A stretch of DNA of 40,048 bases from Oscillospiraceae bacterium (GTDB lineage: Bacteria; Bacillota; Clostridia; Oscillospirales; Oscillospiraceae), in the NCBI GenBank assembly GCA_020025345.1, contig JAHHSH010000007.1:1-40048 (forward strand). The letters are read 5' to 3'. Position numbers and translations under genes: made by a program. Every line of letters starts with the position of its first letter. The first letter of the stretch is position 1. This document shows, in pieces, positions 15,225 through 23,238 of the stretch. Below the pieces are notes generated by a model. That model saw only the letters and a list, made by a program, of their open reading frames with translations. It was not told the origin of the DNA and made no database searches.

Positions 15225-16154
15225 ATGCTCGCTTCCTTCCTCGCCGTAGGCACACAAGTAATCATTCTTTTTATATTGATCGGCATCGGTTTCGTGCTGG
15301 GCAAGGCCGGTAAAATGGACGACCGGGCCTCACTGGGCATGAGCAATCTGGTTGTCTATGTGGTCATGCCTGCCATGCAGATCGTGGCCTACCAGCGTCC
15401 GCTGGAGAGTAAAAGCCTTCACAATTTCTTCGTCGTCCTGCTCGTCGCCGCCGTAGTGCAGATTATCGGCATCCTCATTTCCCGCGGGATGATCCGCAGC
15501 CGGGACGAAGAGCGACGGCACACCCTGCAGTTCTCCGCTTCTTTTTCCAATTGCGGTTTCATGGCCTTCCCCTTGCAGATGGCACTGCTGGGTTCCCTTG
15601 GCGTTTTTTACGGCTCGGCCTACTCGATGATCTTTACCCTTCTTGCATGGACGTACGGTATCTATCTGCTGACCGGCGATAAAACACAGCTAAGCTGGAA
15701 AAGCCTGCTCCGCAATCCCGGCATCATCGGTTCCGTAATTGCGCTGGTGTTCTATCTGGGGCAGATCACCCTGCCGGAAATCATCTTCAAGCCGCTGGAG
15801 CATCTATCCCACCTCAACACGCCCCTGCCCATGGTGATTCTGGGCTATCAGCTCTCCCATGCAGATTTCCGTGCTGTTGTACGGGGACTGGATACATGGC
15901 TGGCAGCGATCATGCGTCTGATTATCTCACCGTTAGTGGCCATCGCCGTGTGCATGCTGCTCCATGTTGATGCCGATGTTTCCATTGTCATCGTCATCGC
16001 CGCCAGCGCACCCCCGGCTTCTCTGCTGGGCATTCTGTCCGCCAAATTCGGCCGGGATACAGAGCTATCCTCCGGCGTCGTCTCCTTCCACACGCTTCTG
16101 AGCATCCTCACCATGCCGCTGATGGTGAGCCTCGCCCAGACCCTGTGCGGCTAA
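15225..16154 (+). CDS. AEC-family transporter
   Basis: A 309-residue membrane protein of the auxin efflux carrier (AEC) family, likely ten helices in two halves. Bacterial members export organic acids such as malate or malonate and other small anions; the substrate here cannot be assigned. Seen: an N-terminal helix with IGFVLGKAGKMDD, the mid-protein NCGFMAFP motif typical of AEC proteins, and a C-terminal ASAPPASLLGILSAKFG segment. The RBS is a modest AAAGAGG before the ATG. It is monocistronic, with its own candidate promoter and a strong terminator. Confidence 0.92.
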   Translation: MLASFLAVGTQVIILFILIGIGFVLGKAGKMDDRASLGMSNLVVYVVMPAMQIVAYQRPLESKSLHNFFVVLLVAAVVQIIGILISRGMIRSRDEERRHTLQFSASFSNCGFMAFPLQMALLGSLGVFYGSAYSMIFTLLAWTYGIYLLTGDKTQLSWKSLLRNPGIIGSVIALVFYLGQITLPEIIFKPLEHLSHLNTPLPMVILGYQLSHADFRAVVRGLDTWLAAIMRLIISPLVAIAVCMLLHVDADVSIVIVIAASAPPASLLGILSAKFGRDTELSSGVVSFHTLLSILTMPLMVSLAQTLCG

Positions 16155-16160
16155 ATACGC

Positions 16161-16206
16161 AGAAACCCCCCGCCGTATGCACATATACGGTGGGGGTTTC
16201 TTTATC
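16161..16206. terminator. Bidirectional terminator between AEC and GerMN genes
   Basis: AGAAACCCCC (16161-16170) pairs with GGGGGTTTCT (16192-16201), and the stem extends inward with CCGTAT/ATACGG. It sits between two converging genes and overlaps neither stop. Confidence 0.88.
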
Positions 16207-17107
16207 TTCCTCTTTTCAGATCGCTGACGTCTATCATGCCGAGACTGTGCTGCAGCTCGCCATCCATCAAAATCTGCACTTGCCGGATCCCTTTGACAGA
16301 ATACAGTGAATCTGTTATTCCCTGGACCAGCAGCCGCTGTTCCTCCTCGTCAGATGGCAGCAGCTTCTTCACCTCCGAAGACAGGTTGAGATGGCAAACG
16401 CCGTCCTCCACCTTTACCGTCAGCAGCTGGAAGCCCTCCGGCAGCAGCGGCCGCAAGCCTTCCGTCTTAGGGCCGATCTGCAATGCCTCCATCACGGCAC
16501 CGGCAGAGCTCTCACCCTCGTACACCGTCAGCATTCTCTCCTCCGCCACTAAGCCTTCCGCACCGGGGAAGTAAAGCGTCGCCGGCAGATTCCGTACCAC
16601 ATCCTCTTCACTGGTGAACAAAACATCCTCCCCGCGGAAAACATTACTGTCACGGTACGCCAGATCCTCACCGTCCACCGTAATGCGCACTGTATACACA
16701 CCGGGGATCTGCACCAGTGTCAGCGCCACGCAGTAGTCGGCAATAGTCAGATCCATCCCCGACAGCTGCCGGTAGGGTGTGGAAAAATCCACCTGCACTG
16801 TGCTGCCCACCAACCTGCTGCTCAAGAGCTTTGTCCCGGCAGGAATGGCTCTGCGGAATCCCGGTGCATCGCACTCACCCAGCAGCAGATGCAGTGCCTT
16901 TTCCACCTGTGTTTCGATTTCCATCGGTCGCATTTCCGACCAATCCACCCTCACCGTGGTCAGGGCGTCCCCGCCCCGTGTCTCACTGGTGGCGGCAGGA
17001 CAATAAATGCGCAGCGCATCGGGATTCTCCCGGCGCCCCCGCACAAGGCCCACGCCCAGCAGCACCGCCAACAGCACGCAGAATATAGTTGGCAATACTC
17101 TTTTCAT
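16202..17107 (-). CDS. Membrane-anchored protein with two GerMN domains
   Basis: A 301-residue secreted or membrane-anchored protein. Residues 5-22 form an N-terminal hydrophobic segment without a lipobox cysteine, so it is more likely a signal anchor than a lipoprotein. Two GerMN-type repeats follow (about 50-165 and 195-290); each has a conserved pattern ending in V.VDFS or CHLNLSSE and a following I.GVY or VKGIRQVQI strand. GerM is a Bacillus protein needed for sporulation and germination, and GerMN domains occur in cell-envelope proteins. The start overlaps the kinase stop as ATGA, so it is the last gene of the two-component operon. Its exact role is unknown. Confidence 0.85.
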   Translation of the reverse strand: MKRVLPTIFCVLLAVLLGVGLVRGRRENPDALRIYCPAATSETRGGDALTTVRVDWSEMRPMEIETQVEKALHLLLGECDAPGFRRAIPAGTKLLSSRLVGSTVQVDFSTPYRQLSGMDLTIADYCVALTLVQIPGVYTVRITVDGEDLAYRDSNVFRGEDVLFTSEEDVVRNLPATLYFPGAEGLVAEERMLTVYEGESSAGAVMEALQIGPKTEGLRPLLPEGFQLLTVKVEDGVCHLNLSSEVKKLLPSDEEEQRLLVQGITDSLYSVKGIRQVQILMDGELQHSLGMIDVSDLKRGR

Positions 17108-18477
17108 GCCTCCACCTCCTCTGCTCTCGGCAGACGCACCGTAAAGACGGAACCTCCGCCCTCCCGGTGTGCCGCTGTCACGCTGCCGCTGCGCCGCAGC
17201 ACCGTGTCTCGCACAATGCTCAGCCCCAGCCCCGTACCGCCAACGGCACGGGAACGCATTTTATCCACACGGTAGAATCGCTCAAAGATATGCTCCAGAT
17301 CCTCATCCGGGATACCGACGCCGTTGTCCTCCACCCGGATTTCCACCGTGTGCTCTTTCACCTCTACCACCGTACGGACAAAGCCGCCGGTATGGCTGTA
17401 CTTCGTGGCGTTTTCCATCAGATTATAGAGGATCTGGTGGATCTCCCCTTCCGTGGCATGCACGCAGGCACGTTCATCCGCCGTACACTGCAGCGTGACA
17501 TTCTTCTCCTGTGCCACAATTTCCAGCATCCGCTCCACCTGTTCCAGCACAGGTGCCACCGCCACGGTCACAGCCTCTTCCACATTGCCGTTGTCCAGCC
17601 GCGTCAGATTGAGAAGGTCCTCTGTAATACGGCTGAGCCGTTCCGCCTCATGTCCAATGTCACTGACAAACTCCCGCACCGTGGCCTCGTCCATGTTCTC
17701 TGTCTGCAAAATAGAATCCGTCAAGAGGCGGATCCCCGCCAGCGGTGTTTTTAATTCATGGGAGGCATCGGACACAAAGCGGCGCCGCGCATTCTCCGTG
17801 ATCTGCAAACGATCCGTAAGGCTGTTGAACTCCGTGGTAATCTGGGCGATCTCGTCGTTGCCCTCCACCGCAGCCCGGTGGTTATACGCGCCCTGCCGCA
17901 CCTGCTGGATAGCCTGCAAAAGATTGCTGATACGCCGGGTAAGTATACGGGAGAGCAGCAGGCTCAACACCACTACCAACAGGGCGATCACCAGCGAGAG
18001 CGTCACCAGATTGGACTGGAAGCTCTTCAGCAGCTCCGCCTGCGCCGTGTCATATTCATAGGCGTAGACAGCGCCCACCGTTTGGTTATGATAAACCACC
18101 GGAGAGGCACCGCGGCTGAGAAACGCCGAGCCGTCGTAGTAGGAGTAGAACACATCATAGCCCTGCAGCGCCTGCACGATTTCCGTGTAAAATGCGTAAA
18201 GCCCCTTGGCGCTCTCTGTCTCACGGGAGTCGTAGAGCACGCGTCCGGCCGTATCCGTCACGAGGATACGACTGACACCTGTCTCCTCCACCACGGACAT
18301 AGCCTGCCCCACATTTTCCTCCGTCAGCTCCTCCAGACCGGAGAGTGCCGACTCGATCACCTTCACGCTGCTGTCCATGGCCTTCTCCTTGGTGGTAAAA
18401 ACCATGTCCTGCGACACCAGCAGTGGATAAGTGTTCAGCAGGATCAGCACAGCGGCAATGATGAGGATAAAGCTCAT
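17104..18477 (-). CDS. Sensor histidine kinase, HAMP-HisKA-HATPase type
   Basis: A 457-residue membrane kinase of the PhoR/ResE/WalK type. TM1 spans about residues 3-22, an extracytoplasmic sensor region 25-155, TM2 157-177, and HAMP 178-230. HisKA has the phospho-accepting His240 (SDASHELKTP). HATPase has the N box (NLMENATKYS), DNGVGIPDEDL and TGLGLSIV. It should phosphorylate the response regulator encoded 25 bases upstream. The start is uncertain: the ATG at 18477 has no Shine-Dalgarno sequence and begins inside TM1. The in-frame codons before it spell KVSLQFKFS, like the cytoplasmic N-terminus of related kinases, but there is no ATG, GTG or TTG there. An ATT at 18516 has GGGGAG nine bases upstream. 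Confidence 0.93.
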   Translation of the reverse strand: MSFILIIAAVLILLNTYPLLVSQDMVFTTKEKAMDSSVKVIESALSGLEELTEENVGQAMSVVEETGVSRILVTDTAGRVLYDSRETESAKGLYAFYTEIVQALQGYDVFYSYYDGSAFLSRGASPVVYHNQTVGAVYAYEYDTAQAELLKSFQSNLVTLSLVIALLVVVLSLLLSRILTRRISNLLQAIQQVRQGAYNHRAAVEGNDEIAQITTEFNSLTDRLQITENARRRFVSDASHELKTPLAGIRLLTDSILQTENMDEATVREFVSDIGHEAERLSRITEDLLNLTRLDNGNVEEAVTVAVAPVLEQVERMLEIVAQEKNVTLQCTADERACVHATEGEIHQILYNLMENATKYSHTGGFVRTVVEVKEHTVEIRVEDNGVGIPDEDLEHIFERFYRVDKMRSRAVGGTGLGLSIVRDTVLRRSGSVTAAHREGGGSVFTVRLPRAEEVEA

Positions 18478-18502
18478 ACTGAATTTAAATTGTAGGCTGA
18501 CT

Positions 18503-19180
18503 TTACCCTTTGAAATAGTAACCCACTCCCCACTTTGTCATGATATACTCCGGCTCAGCCGGCTTCTTCTCCAGCTTTTCACGCAGGCGGCGGATGTGAA
18601 CATCCACCGTGCGATAGTCCCCGGCGTAGGAGTAGCCCCACACCAGATTCATCAGCGATTCCCGGCTGTAAACCCGCCGGGGATTCTTCATCAAAAGCTC
18701 GACCAGATCATACTCTTTGGCCGTTAGGTCGATGATCTCGCCGTCCCGGATCGCCACACGCTGCTCCGTATCCAGCGCCAGATCCCCACCGGTCAGCAGG
18801 GTGCGGCGCCGTGTGGGAGCGGCATTGCTGCGCTTCAACAGCGCCCGGATTCGGGCCTTCAGCTCTAAAATATTGAAAGGCTTGGTCACATAGTCATCGG
18901 CACCGCAGGCAAAGCCCATCAGCTTATCCGCATCCTCACTGCGGGCGGTGAGCATGATCACCGGCACATCCGAAAACTCCCGGATCTTCATGCACGCATC
19001 GCTGCCCGACATCACCGGCATCATCCAATCCAGAATGATCAAATCAAAATCCTCATGGCGTGCCAGCTCCACCGCTGCCTCCCCATCGTAGGCCACCTGC
19101 ACCTGATAGCCCTCGTTCTCCAGATTAAATTTTATTCCCTTGACCAGCAGCTGCTCGTCATCTACCACTAAAATTTTCAT
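18503..19180 (-). CDS. OmpR/PhoB-family response regulator
   Basis: A 225-residue regulator with an N-terminal receiver (acidic pair Asp7/Asp8, phospho-acceptor Asp51 in LILDWMMP, Thr78, Lys100). A C-terminal winged-helix DNA-binding domain follows (LTAKEYDLVELLM, then RTVDVHIRRLREKL, then GVGYYF). It should be phosphorylated by the kinase that follows. Its ATG overlaps the stop of the preceding HhH gene (ATGA). The target genes are unknown, though the operon content suggests an envelope function. It resembles ResD/WalR/PhoP-type regulators closely enough that the subfamily cannot be decided by eye. Confidence 0.95.
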   Translation of the reverse strand: MKILVVDDEQLLVKGIKFNLENEGYQVQVAYDGEAAVELARHEDFDLIILDWMMPVMSGSDACMKIREFSDVPVIMLTARSEDADKLMGFACGADDYVTKPFNILELKARIRALLKRSNAAPTRRRTLLTGGDLALDTEQRVAIRDGEIIDLTAKEYDLVELLMKNPRRVYSRESLMNLVWGYSYAGDYRTVDVHIRRLREKLEKKPAEPEYIMTKWGVGYYFKG

Positions 19181-19545
19181 TCTTCCTCCTCTATGACCAC
19201 TTGCCAGCGAAACCCCTCCAGCTTGGCCGGACCGATTCCGGACACCTCCAGCAAATCCTCCACCGAACTGTATGGCCCAGCGCTCTCACGCCGTTCAATG
19301 ATTCTTTGCGCCAGCACCTCGCCGATGCCTTGCAGCGTCTGCAGTTCCTGTGCATCGGCGGTGTTGATGTTGACAAGATGTCTCTCCACCTTCCATGTGG
19401 CTGCCCGCTCCGTCTCCACCGTATAGCTGCCGTCTGCCCCTCTTTGTTGACCCGCAAAGAAAACGATCAGCAGCAACACCAGGAAGGATATCGTAAGCAG
19501 CAACAGAAATTTTTCCGTTTTTGTTGCTTTTCCCAATTTCTCCAC
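19177..19545 (-). CDS. Membrane-anchored helix-hairpin-helix protein (ComEA-like C-terminal domain)
   Basis: A 122-residue protein with one membrane helix (about 13-31) and an extracytoplasmic domain of two helix-hairpin-helix motifs (LQTLQGIGEVLAQRIIERR and LLEVSGIGPAKLEGF). It is preceded by VNINTADAQEL, the hallmark of ComEA-type DNA receptors. It lacks the SLBB domain found in typical ComEA, so it is shorter than the competence receptor. DNA binding is likely; a role in DNA uptake is only possible. The GTG start has AGAGG upstream. It is the first gene of the operon and overlaps the response regulator by four bases. No comEB or comEC is in the window. Confidence 0.85.
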   Translation of the reverse strand: MEKLGKATKTEKFLLLLTISFLVLLLIVFFAGQQRGADGSYTVETERAATWKVERHLVNINTADAQELQTLQGIGEVLAQRIIERRESAGPYSSVEDLLEVSGIGPAKLEGFRWQVVIEEEE

Positions 19546-19547
19546 GG

Positions 19548-19575
19548 TTGACTACCTCTCATTTTTTGATATAAT
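19548..19575 (+). promoter_or_regulatory. Promoter of the D,D-carboxypeptidase gene
   Basis: TTGACT (19548-19553), a 16-base spacer and consensus TATAAT (19570-19575) give a transcript with a leader of about 70 bases before the ATG at 19653. The -35 begins right beside the divergent GTG start. Confidence 0.75.
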
Positions 19576-19624
19576 ATGATGATAGACCGCTTCCTTGGCG
19601 GCTTTTGACGTTGTTAACATTTGT

Positions 19625-19633
19625 ATTATACCA
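19625..19633 (-). promoter_or_regulatory. Candidate extended -10 promoter for the HhH/two-component operon
   Basis: The minus strand reads TGGTATAAT (19633-19625), a consensus extended -10 element. No good -35 is visible. It would start transcription about 70 bases upstream of the GTG and overlap the divergent transcript. Confidence 0.4.
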
Positions 19634-19652
19634 TATATGGAGAAAAAGCACT

Positions 19653-21002
19653 ATGAAAATTCGCCGCATTGTATCCCTTTTTTTGTTGTCCATCCTGATG
19701 ACCGGCCTTCTGCTCACACCGCAGGCCGCCGCTCTGGAAGCCATTGACGCCAAGGCCACTGCCGCACTGCTGGTAGATCTGGACGGCGATATCGTCCTCT
19801 ATGGCAAAAATGAGCATGAAAAAAGATACCCCGCCAGCATCACCAAGGTCATGACGGCCCTGCTGGTACTGGAGGCCGTGGACGAGGGCAAGCTCTCCCT
19901 CACGCAGGAGATCACCGCCAGCAAAAGTGCTTTCAAGGGCTTGGATCCCGACGGCAGCAGCGCCGGCATTGAGCCGGGTGAAACCATGACCGTGGAGAAT
20001 ATGCTCTATTGTATGCTGCTGGTGTCCGCCAACGAAACGTGCAACATTCTGGCGGAGGCCGTGGATGGCGACGTGCCCACATTTGTCGAGCACATGAATC
20101 GCCGGGCCGAGGAGCTGGGCTGCAAGGATACCCACTTTGCCAACACAAACGGGCTCCACGATCCCAATCACTACACCTCTGCATGGGACATTTACCTCAT
20201 CGCGCGGGAGGCCATGAAAAATGAAACCTTCATGACCATCTGCAATACCATCGCCTACGAAGTCCCCGCTACCAACAAGTCCGAGGCACGGGAGCTGCAC
20301 ACAACCAACTCCCTCATCTCCAACTGGCGTATTCTCGGTTACCTCTATGACGGTGCCTCCGGCATCAAGACCGGTACGACTGACGAGGCAGGGCACTGCC
20401 TTGTCTCCTCCGCATCCCGCCACGGCCGCACACTGATATGTGTGGTCTTGGGCTGCAAGGGAGAAGGCGATGCCATCGAGAGCTTTTCTGAATCGGCGCG
20501 GCTTTACGATTACGGATTTAACAATTTCAGCTCTCAGATTATTCTGGAAGAAAACGAAATGATCCAGGAAGTACCAGTGGCTCTCTCCAAGGAGAACAGC
20601 GCTGTGGTGGTTCACCCGGCCAACGATGTCACCGCCATTTTGCCCAATGATGTCAAACCGGAGGATCTGGAACGCACCATCACCCTGAACAATGAGACAG
20701 CACTGGCCCCCATCGCCGCCGGTGATGTGCTGGGCAAGATCACCATTTCCTACGACGGACGCGAGTGCGCCTCGGCGGATCTGCTGGCGCAGTATGATGT
20801 CTCCGCTTCCCGGTTCCTCACCGTCAAATATCAGATCATCCAGTTCTTCCACAAGACATGGGTGCAGGTGGTCCTCGTACTTCTGATAATTTTGGCCATC
20901 GCCATCTTTGTATGGGTCAAGTTCTTCCGCCGCAACCGCCGCTACGGCGGACGCCGCCCGCAGTATAAGGGACGCCGTTCCTACCGCGGTCACCGCAGAT
21001 AA
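19653..21002 (+). CDS. D-alanyl-D-alanine carboxypeptidase, DacF/DacB-type (PBP5 family)
   Basis: A penicillin-binding protein that trims the terminal D-Ala from peptidoglycan stem peptides outside the cell. The 449 residues start with a signal peptide (about 1-28, ending PQAAALEA). The catalytic triad motifs are all present: Ser62-x-x-Lys65 (ASITK), Ser125-Ala-Asn127 and Lys239-Thr-Gly. A C-terminal PBP5-type domain is followed by a membrane helix (about 405-425) and a very basic tail (RRNRRYGGRR and repeats). That membrane helix and cationic tail replace the usual amphipathic anchor. The ATG at 19653 has GGAG ten bases upstream and begins the signal peptide; a 16-residue upstream extension is not credible. 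It could serve vegetative wall or spore cortex. Confidence 0.94.
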   Translation: MKIRRIVSLFLLSILMTGLLLTPQAAALEAIDAKATAALLVDLDGDIVLYGKNEHEKRYPASITKVMTALLVLEAVDEGKLSLTQEITASKSAFKGLDPDGSSAGIEPGETMTVENMLYCMLLVSANETCNILAEAVDGDVPTFVEHMNRRAEELGCKDTHFANTNGLHDPNHYTSAWDIYLIAREAMKNETFMTICNTIAYEVPATNKSEARELHTTNSLISNWRILGYLYDGASGIKTGTTDEAGHCLVSSASRHGRTLICVVLGCKGEGDAIESFSESARLYDYGFNNFSSQIILEENEMIQEVPVALSKENSAVVVHPANDVTAILPNDVKPEDLERTITLNNETALAPIAAGDVLGKITISYDGRECASADLLAQYDVSASRFLTVKYQIIQFFHKTWVQVVLVLLIILAIAIFVWVKFFRRNRRYGGRRPQYKGRRSYRGHRR

Positions 21003-21013
21003 CAAACCTTGAA

Positions 21014-21043
21014 AGCAGGCGCAGAAACTGCGCCTGCTTTTTC
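21014..21043 (+). terminator. Terminator after the carboxypeptidase gene
   Basis: AGCAGGCGCAG (21014-21024) pairs with CTGCGCCTGCT (21028-21038), loop AAA, followed by five T. It lies just before the ribosome site of the next gene, so readthrough may set that gene's expression. Confidence 0.85.
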
Positions 21044-21062
21044 TGTAGGAGGTATATGTTTC

Positions 21063-21734
21063 ATGGAAACCCCCACTATTTTATATGAGGACGCCCATCT
21101 GGTTCTCTGCTACAAGCCGACAGGCTTCCTCTCCGAGGATGACGGCTCGGCCAAGTGTATGCCCCGCTGGCTTCGGGAGCACTATCAAAGTATCGGGAAG
21201 CCGGACTATATCGCCACCGTACACCGTCTGGATCGTGTCACCGGCGGCGTGATGGCTTTTTCCCGCCGACAGGCCACCACCGGCAAGCTGACGGCCGCCG
21301 TGACACAGAATCGGATTGCCAAGGAATATCTGGCCGTCCTCCGCGGCCACCCGGAAAAGGCAGAAGACACCCTCACAGATCTTCTCTTCCGCGATGCTGC
21401 CCATAACAAAAGCTATGTGGTCAATCGGATGCGCAAGGGAGTTCGGGAAGCGAAGCTCTCCTATCGTACTCTCTCCTCCACGGAGGAACTGACGCTGGTG
21501 CAGGTCAGTCTCCACACCGGCCGCACCCATCAAATCCGTGTGCAGTTTTCCTCCCGAGGCCTGCCTCTGCTGGGCGACATCCGCTACGGCAGTAAGGATC
21601 CCAACTGCAGTGCCGCCCTGTGGGCCTACCGTCTGGCTTTTCCCCATCCCGTCACCGGCAAAACGGTGGATGTGACGCTGCCGCCTCCGGCGCAATACCC
21701 CTGGAATCTCTTTCCGCTGCCGCCTCAGCCCTAA
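21063..21734 (+). CDS. RluA-family pseudouridine synthase
   Basis: A 223-residue enzyme that isomerises uridine to pseudouridine in rRNA or tRNA. The catalytic Asp57 lies in the family motif HRLDRVTGG, preceded by the CYKPTGFLSE strand and followed by HTGRTHQIRVQ. There is no S4 domain at the N-terminus, so the protein is the minimal catalytic form. The ATG at 21063 follows AGGAGG by ten bases; an upstream frame starting at 21009 runs through the terminator and is rejected. The target uridine cannot be told. A terminator precedes it, and no independent promoter was recognised. Confidence 0.93.
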   Translation: METPTILYEDAHLVLCYKPTGFLSEDDGSAKCMPRWLREHYQSIGKPDYIATVHRLDRVTGGVMAFSRRQATTGKLTAAVTQNRIAKEYLAVLRGHPEKAEDTLTDLLFRDAAHNKSYVVNRMRKGVREAKLSYRTLSSTEELTLVQVSLHTGRTHQIRVQFSSRGLPLLGDIRYGSKDPNCSAALWAYRLAFPHPVTGKTVDVTLPPPAQYPWNLFPLPPQP

Positions 21735-21743
21735 AAGCACAAA

Positions 21744-21778
21744 AAGCCCCCGTACAGAACTGTACGGGGGTCATTTTT
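21744..21778. terminator. Bidirectional terminator after the pseudouridine synthase
   Basis: CCCCCGTACA (21747-21756) and TGTACGGGGG (21761-21770) form a perfect stem with loop GAAC and an A-run on one side, TCATTTTTAT on the other. The two flanking genes converge here. Confidence 0.9.
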
Positions 21779-21783
21779 ATTCC

Positions 21784-22041
21784 TTATTTGCCAGCCTTTG
21801 CCAACGCCTCTTCCAGCGCATAACTCAGCTGATCCGGGCAGGATGTGTTCTTAGGACCGCAGGTGACGCCCCGCAGTCTGGCAATAACATCTTCCGCTTT
21901 CATGCCCTCTACCAGAGCGCTGATGCCCTTCAGGTTGCCATCGCAGCCGCCCTCCACCTGAAGCCCATGGATAATGCCGTCCTCCAGTTCGAAGGTCATC
22001 AGCCGGGAACATACTCCCTTAGGGCGATAGCTGTATGTCAT
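21784..22041 (-). CDS. TSCPD domain protein (TIGR03905 family)
   Basis: An 85-residue protein carrying the TSCPDQL motif at the C-terminal part (about residues 66-72) and cysteines in KGVCSRL, EGGCDGN and VTCGP. The TSCPD domain is known from the C-terminus of vitamin B12-dependent ribonucleotide reductases and as small stand-alone proteins of unknown function. The four or five conserved cysteines suggest metal or redox chemistry (inference). The ATG at 22041 has GGAGG eight bases upstream; an upstream frame from 22116 has no ribosome site. Confidence 0.9.
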   Translation of the reverse strand: MTYSYRPKGVCSRLMTFELEDGIIHGLQVEGGCDGNLKGISALVEGMKAEDVIARLRGVTCGPKNTSCPDQLSYALEEALAKAGK

Positions 22042-22157
22042 AGGTAATTCCTCCTTTGTGTAAATATTTTTACATTCGATCCACGGCATTATATTATACT
22101 CTCTTCTTTTTTGCAAGTCCTTTCCTCCCCCATCGTGTCGTCCTTCCTCTTTTTGGG

Positions 22158-22193
22158 CAAAAAAAGTTCGCAGAACCGTCCCGTTCTGCGAAC
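22158..22193 (-). terminator. Terminator after spo0A
   Basis: GTTCGCAGAAC (22166-22176) pairs with GTTCTGCGAAC (22183-22193); on the minus strand it is followed by CTTTTTTTGC. Confidence 0.87.
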
Positions 22194-22212
22194 CTTATGT
22201 GTTTCTCCTCTC

Positions 22213-22962
22213 TTATGCCCGTTTCATCTGCAGCTGCAGACGATCTGCGATCATGGCAATAAACTCAGAGTTGGTAGGCTTGCCCTTGGCCGAGTTCACC
22301 GTATAGCCAAAGTATTTTTGCAGCGTCTCCAGGTCGCCCCGATCCCACGCCACCTCGATGGCATGACGGATGGCGCGCTCCACGCGGGAGGCTGTGGTGC
22401 CAAAACGCTTGGCGACCTCCGGATAGAGCACCTTCGTGACTGCATTGATGACGTCCATATCGTCCACAGCAATCATGATTGCCTCCCGCAGATACTGATA
22501 GCCCTTGATGTGCGCCGGAACTCCGATTTCATGGATGATGGAAGTCACCAGACCTTCCAATACCGGAGGGTGTGCTGAATCCTCCTGCTGCGGATGCACT
22601 GCCTGACGCATATGCTCCAAGAGAGACTCCTGACAGACCGGCTTGGGCAGGAAGAAATAGACGCCCTGCTCCATCGCCCGATGTACCGTTTCCTTATTAC
22701 AGAAAGCGGATGTCACGATCACCGTGGGCATCATCTCCATCGCCTGCAGCTGCTGCAAAAGGCCAAATCCATCCAGCCCCGGCAGCACCACATCCATCAA
22801 CAAGAATTGCGGGCGGTACTGCCGCACCAATTCCAATGCCTCCGCACCATTTCCGGTGCTTCCAACCACCTTAAATTCCCCTGTGCCTGCCAGCGTCTTT
22901 TCCGTCATAATTCGGAATTCTTCACTGGCATCCGCCAGTATTACCTGCATTTCATTTTGCAT
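22213..22962 (-). CDS. spo0A: Sporulation master regulator Spo0A
   Basis: Spo0A~P activates entry into sporulation by binding TGTCGAA boxes. The 249 residues hold a receiver (Asp11, phospho-acceptor Asp57 in LLMDVVLPG, Thr84, Lys107). After a linker comes the Spo0A-type DNA-binding domain: a helical region with GYQYLREAI, the recognition region TTASRVERAIRHAIEVAW, and the end KPTNSEFIAMIADRL. That C-terminal sequence is diagnostic. The ATG at 22962 is preceded by AAGGAAG; an upstream frame lacks a ribosome site. The gene stands alone, without the usual spoIVB neighbour in this window. A sigma-A-like promoter and candidate 0A boxes lie upstream. Its presence indicates a spore-forming lineage. 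Confidence 0.97.
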   Translation of the reverse strand: MQNEMQVILADASEEFRIMTEKTLAGTGEFKVVGSTGNGAEALELVRQYRPQFLLMDVVLPGLDGFGLLQQLQAMEMMPTVIVTSAFCNKETVHRAMEQGVYFFLPKPVCQESLLEHMRQAVHPQQEDSAHPPVLEGLVTSIIHEIGVPAHIKGYQYLREAIMIAVDDMDVINAVTKVLYPEVAKRFGTTASRVERAIRHAIEVAWDRGDLETLQKYFGYTVNSAKGKPTNSEFIAMIADRLQLQMKRA

Positions 22963-23040
22963 GAGCCTACATCTTCCTTTTCCTTCAAAATTTCGGCCTG
23001 CTGCACATTTTGTCTCTCTCCCGCAGCGGAACATGCATAT

Positions 23041-23069
23041 ATATTACCACGAAATCGTGTGTTTTTCAA
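23041..23069 (-). promoter_or_regulatory. Candidate promoter of spo0A
   Basis: TTGAAA (23069-23064), a 17-base spacer and TAATAT (23046-23041) lie on the minus strand, giving a leader of about 70 bases before the spo0A start. Confidence 0.6.
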
Positions 23070-23098
23070 GTCAAAATAGTGCTTTTTGACGGTATTTT

Positions 23099-23168
23099 AT
23101 CGACATTTTGCGCACTTTTCGTCCGTTTTATTCCGCCACATTTCGCGGCTTTCCGACACGATTCGACA
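23099..23168 (-). promoter_or_regulatory. Candidate Spo0A-binding boxes upstream of spo0A
   Basis: On the minus strand a perfect 0A box TGTCGAA (23168-23162) is followed at ten-base phase by TGTCGGA (23158-23152), and further down by TGTCGAT (23105-23099). The pair reads TTTGTCGAATCGTGTCGGA, the same tandem layout as the known 0A boxes of the Bacillus abrB promoter. They lie upstream of the spo0A promoter, suggesting autoregulation. Confidence 0.5.
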
Positions 23169-23199
23169 AACTCATGGCACAAGTAGACAGCACGAGACA

Positions 23200-23233
23200 A
23201 AAAGAACGACAGCTGCAAATTCACAGCTGTCGT
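23200..23233 (-). terminator. Terminator after the PfkB kinase gene
   Basis: ACGACAGCTG (23206-23215) pairs with CAGCTGTCGT (23224-23233), followed on the minus strand by TCTTTTTG. Confidence 0.8.
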
Positions 23234-23238
23234 GATAT

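Noticed and set aside
18503..18516. A programmed frameshift fusing response regulator and kinase
   Set aside because: Regulator-kinase fusions in this order are unlikely, and there is no recognised slippery element; an unusual start codon or re-initiation explains the frame better.
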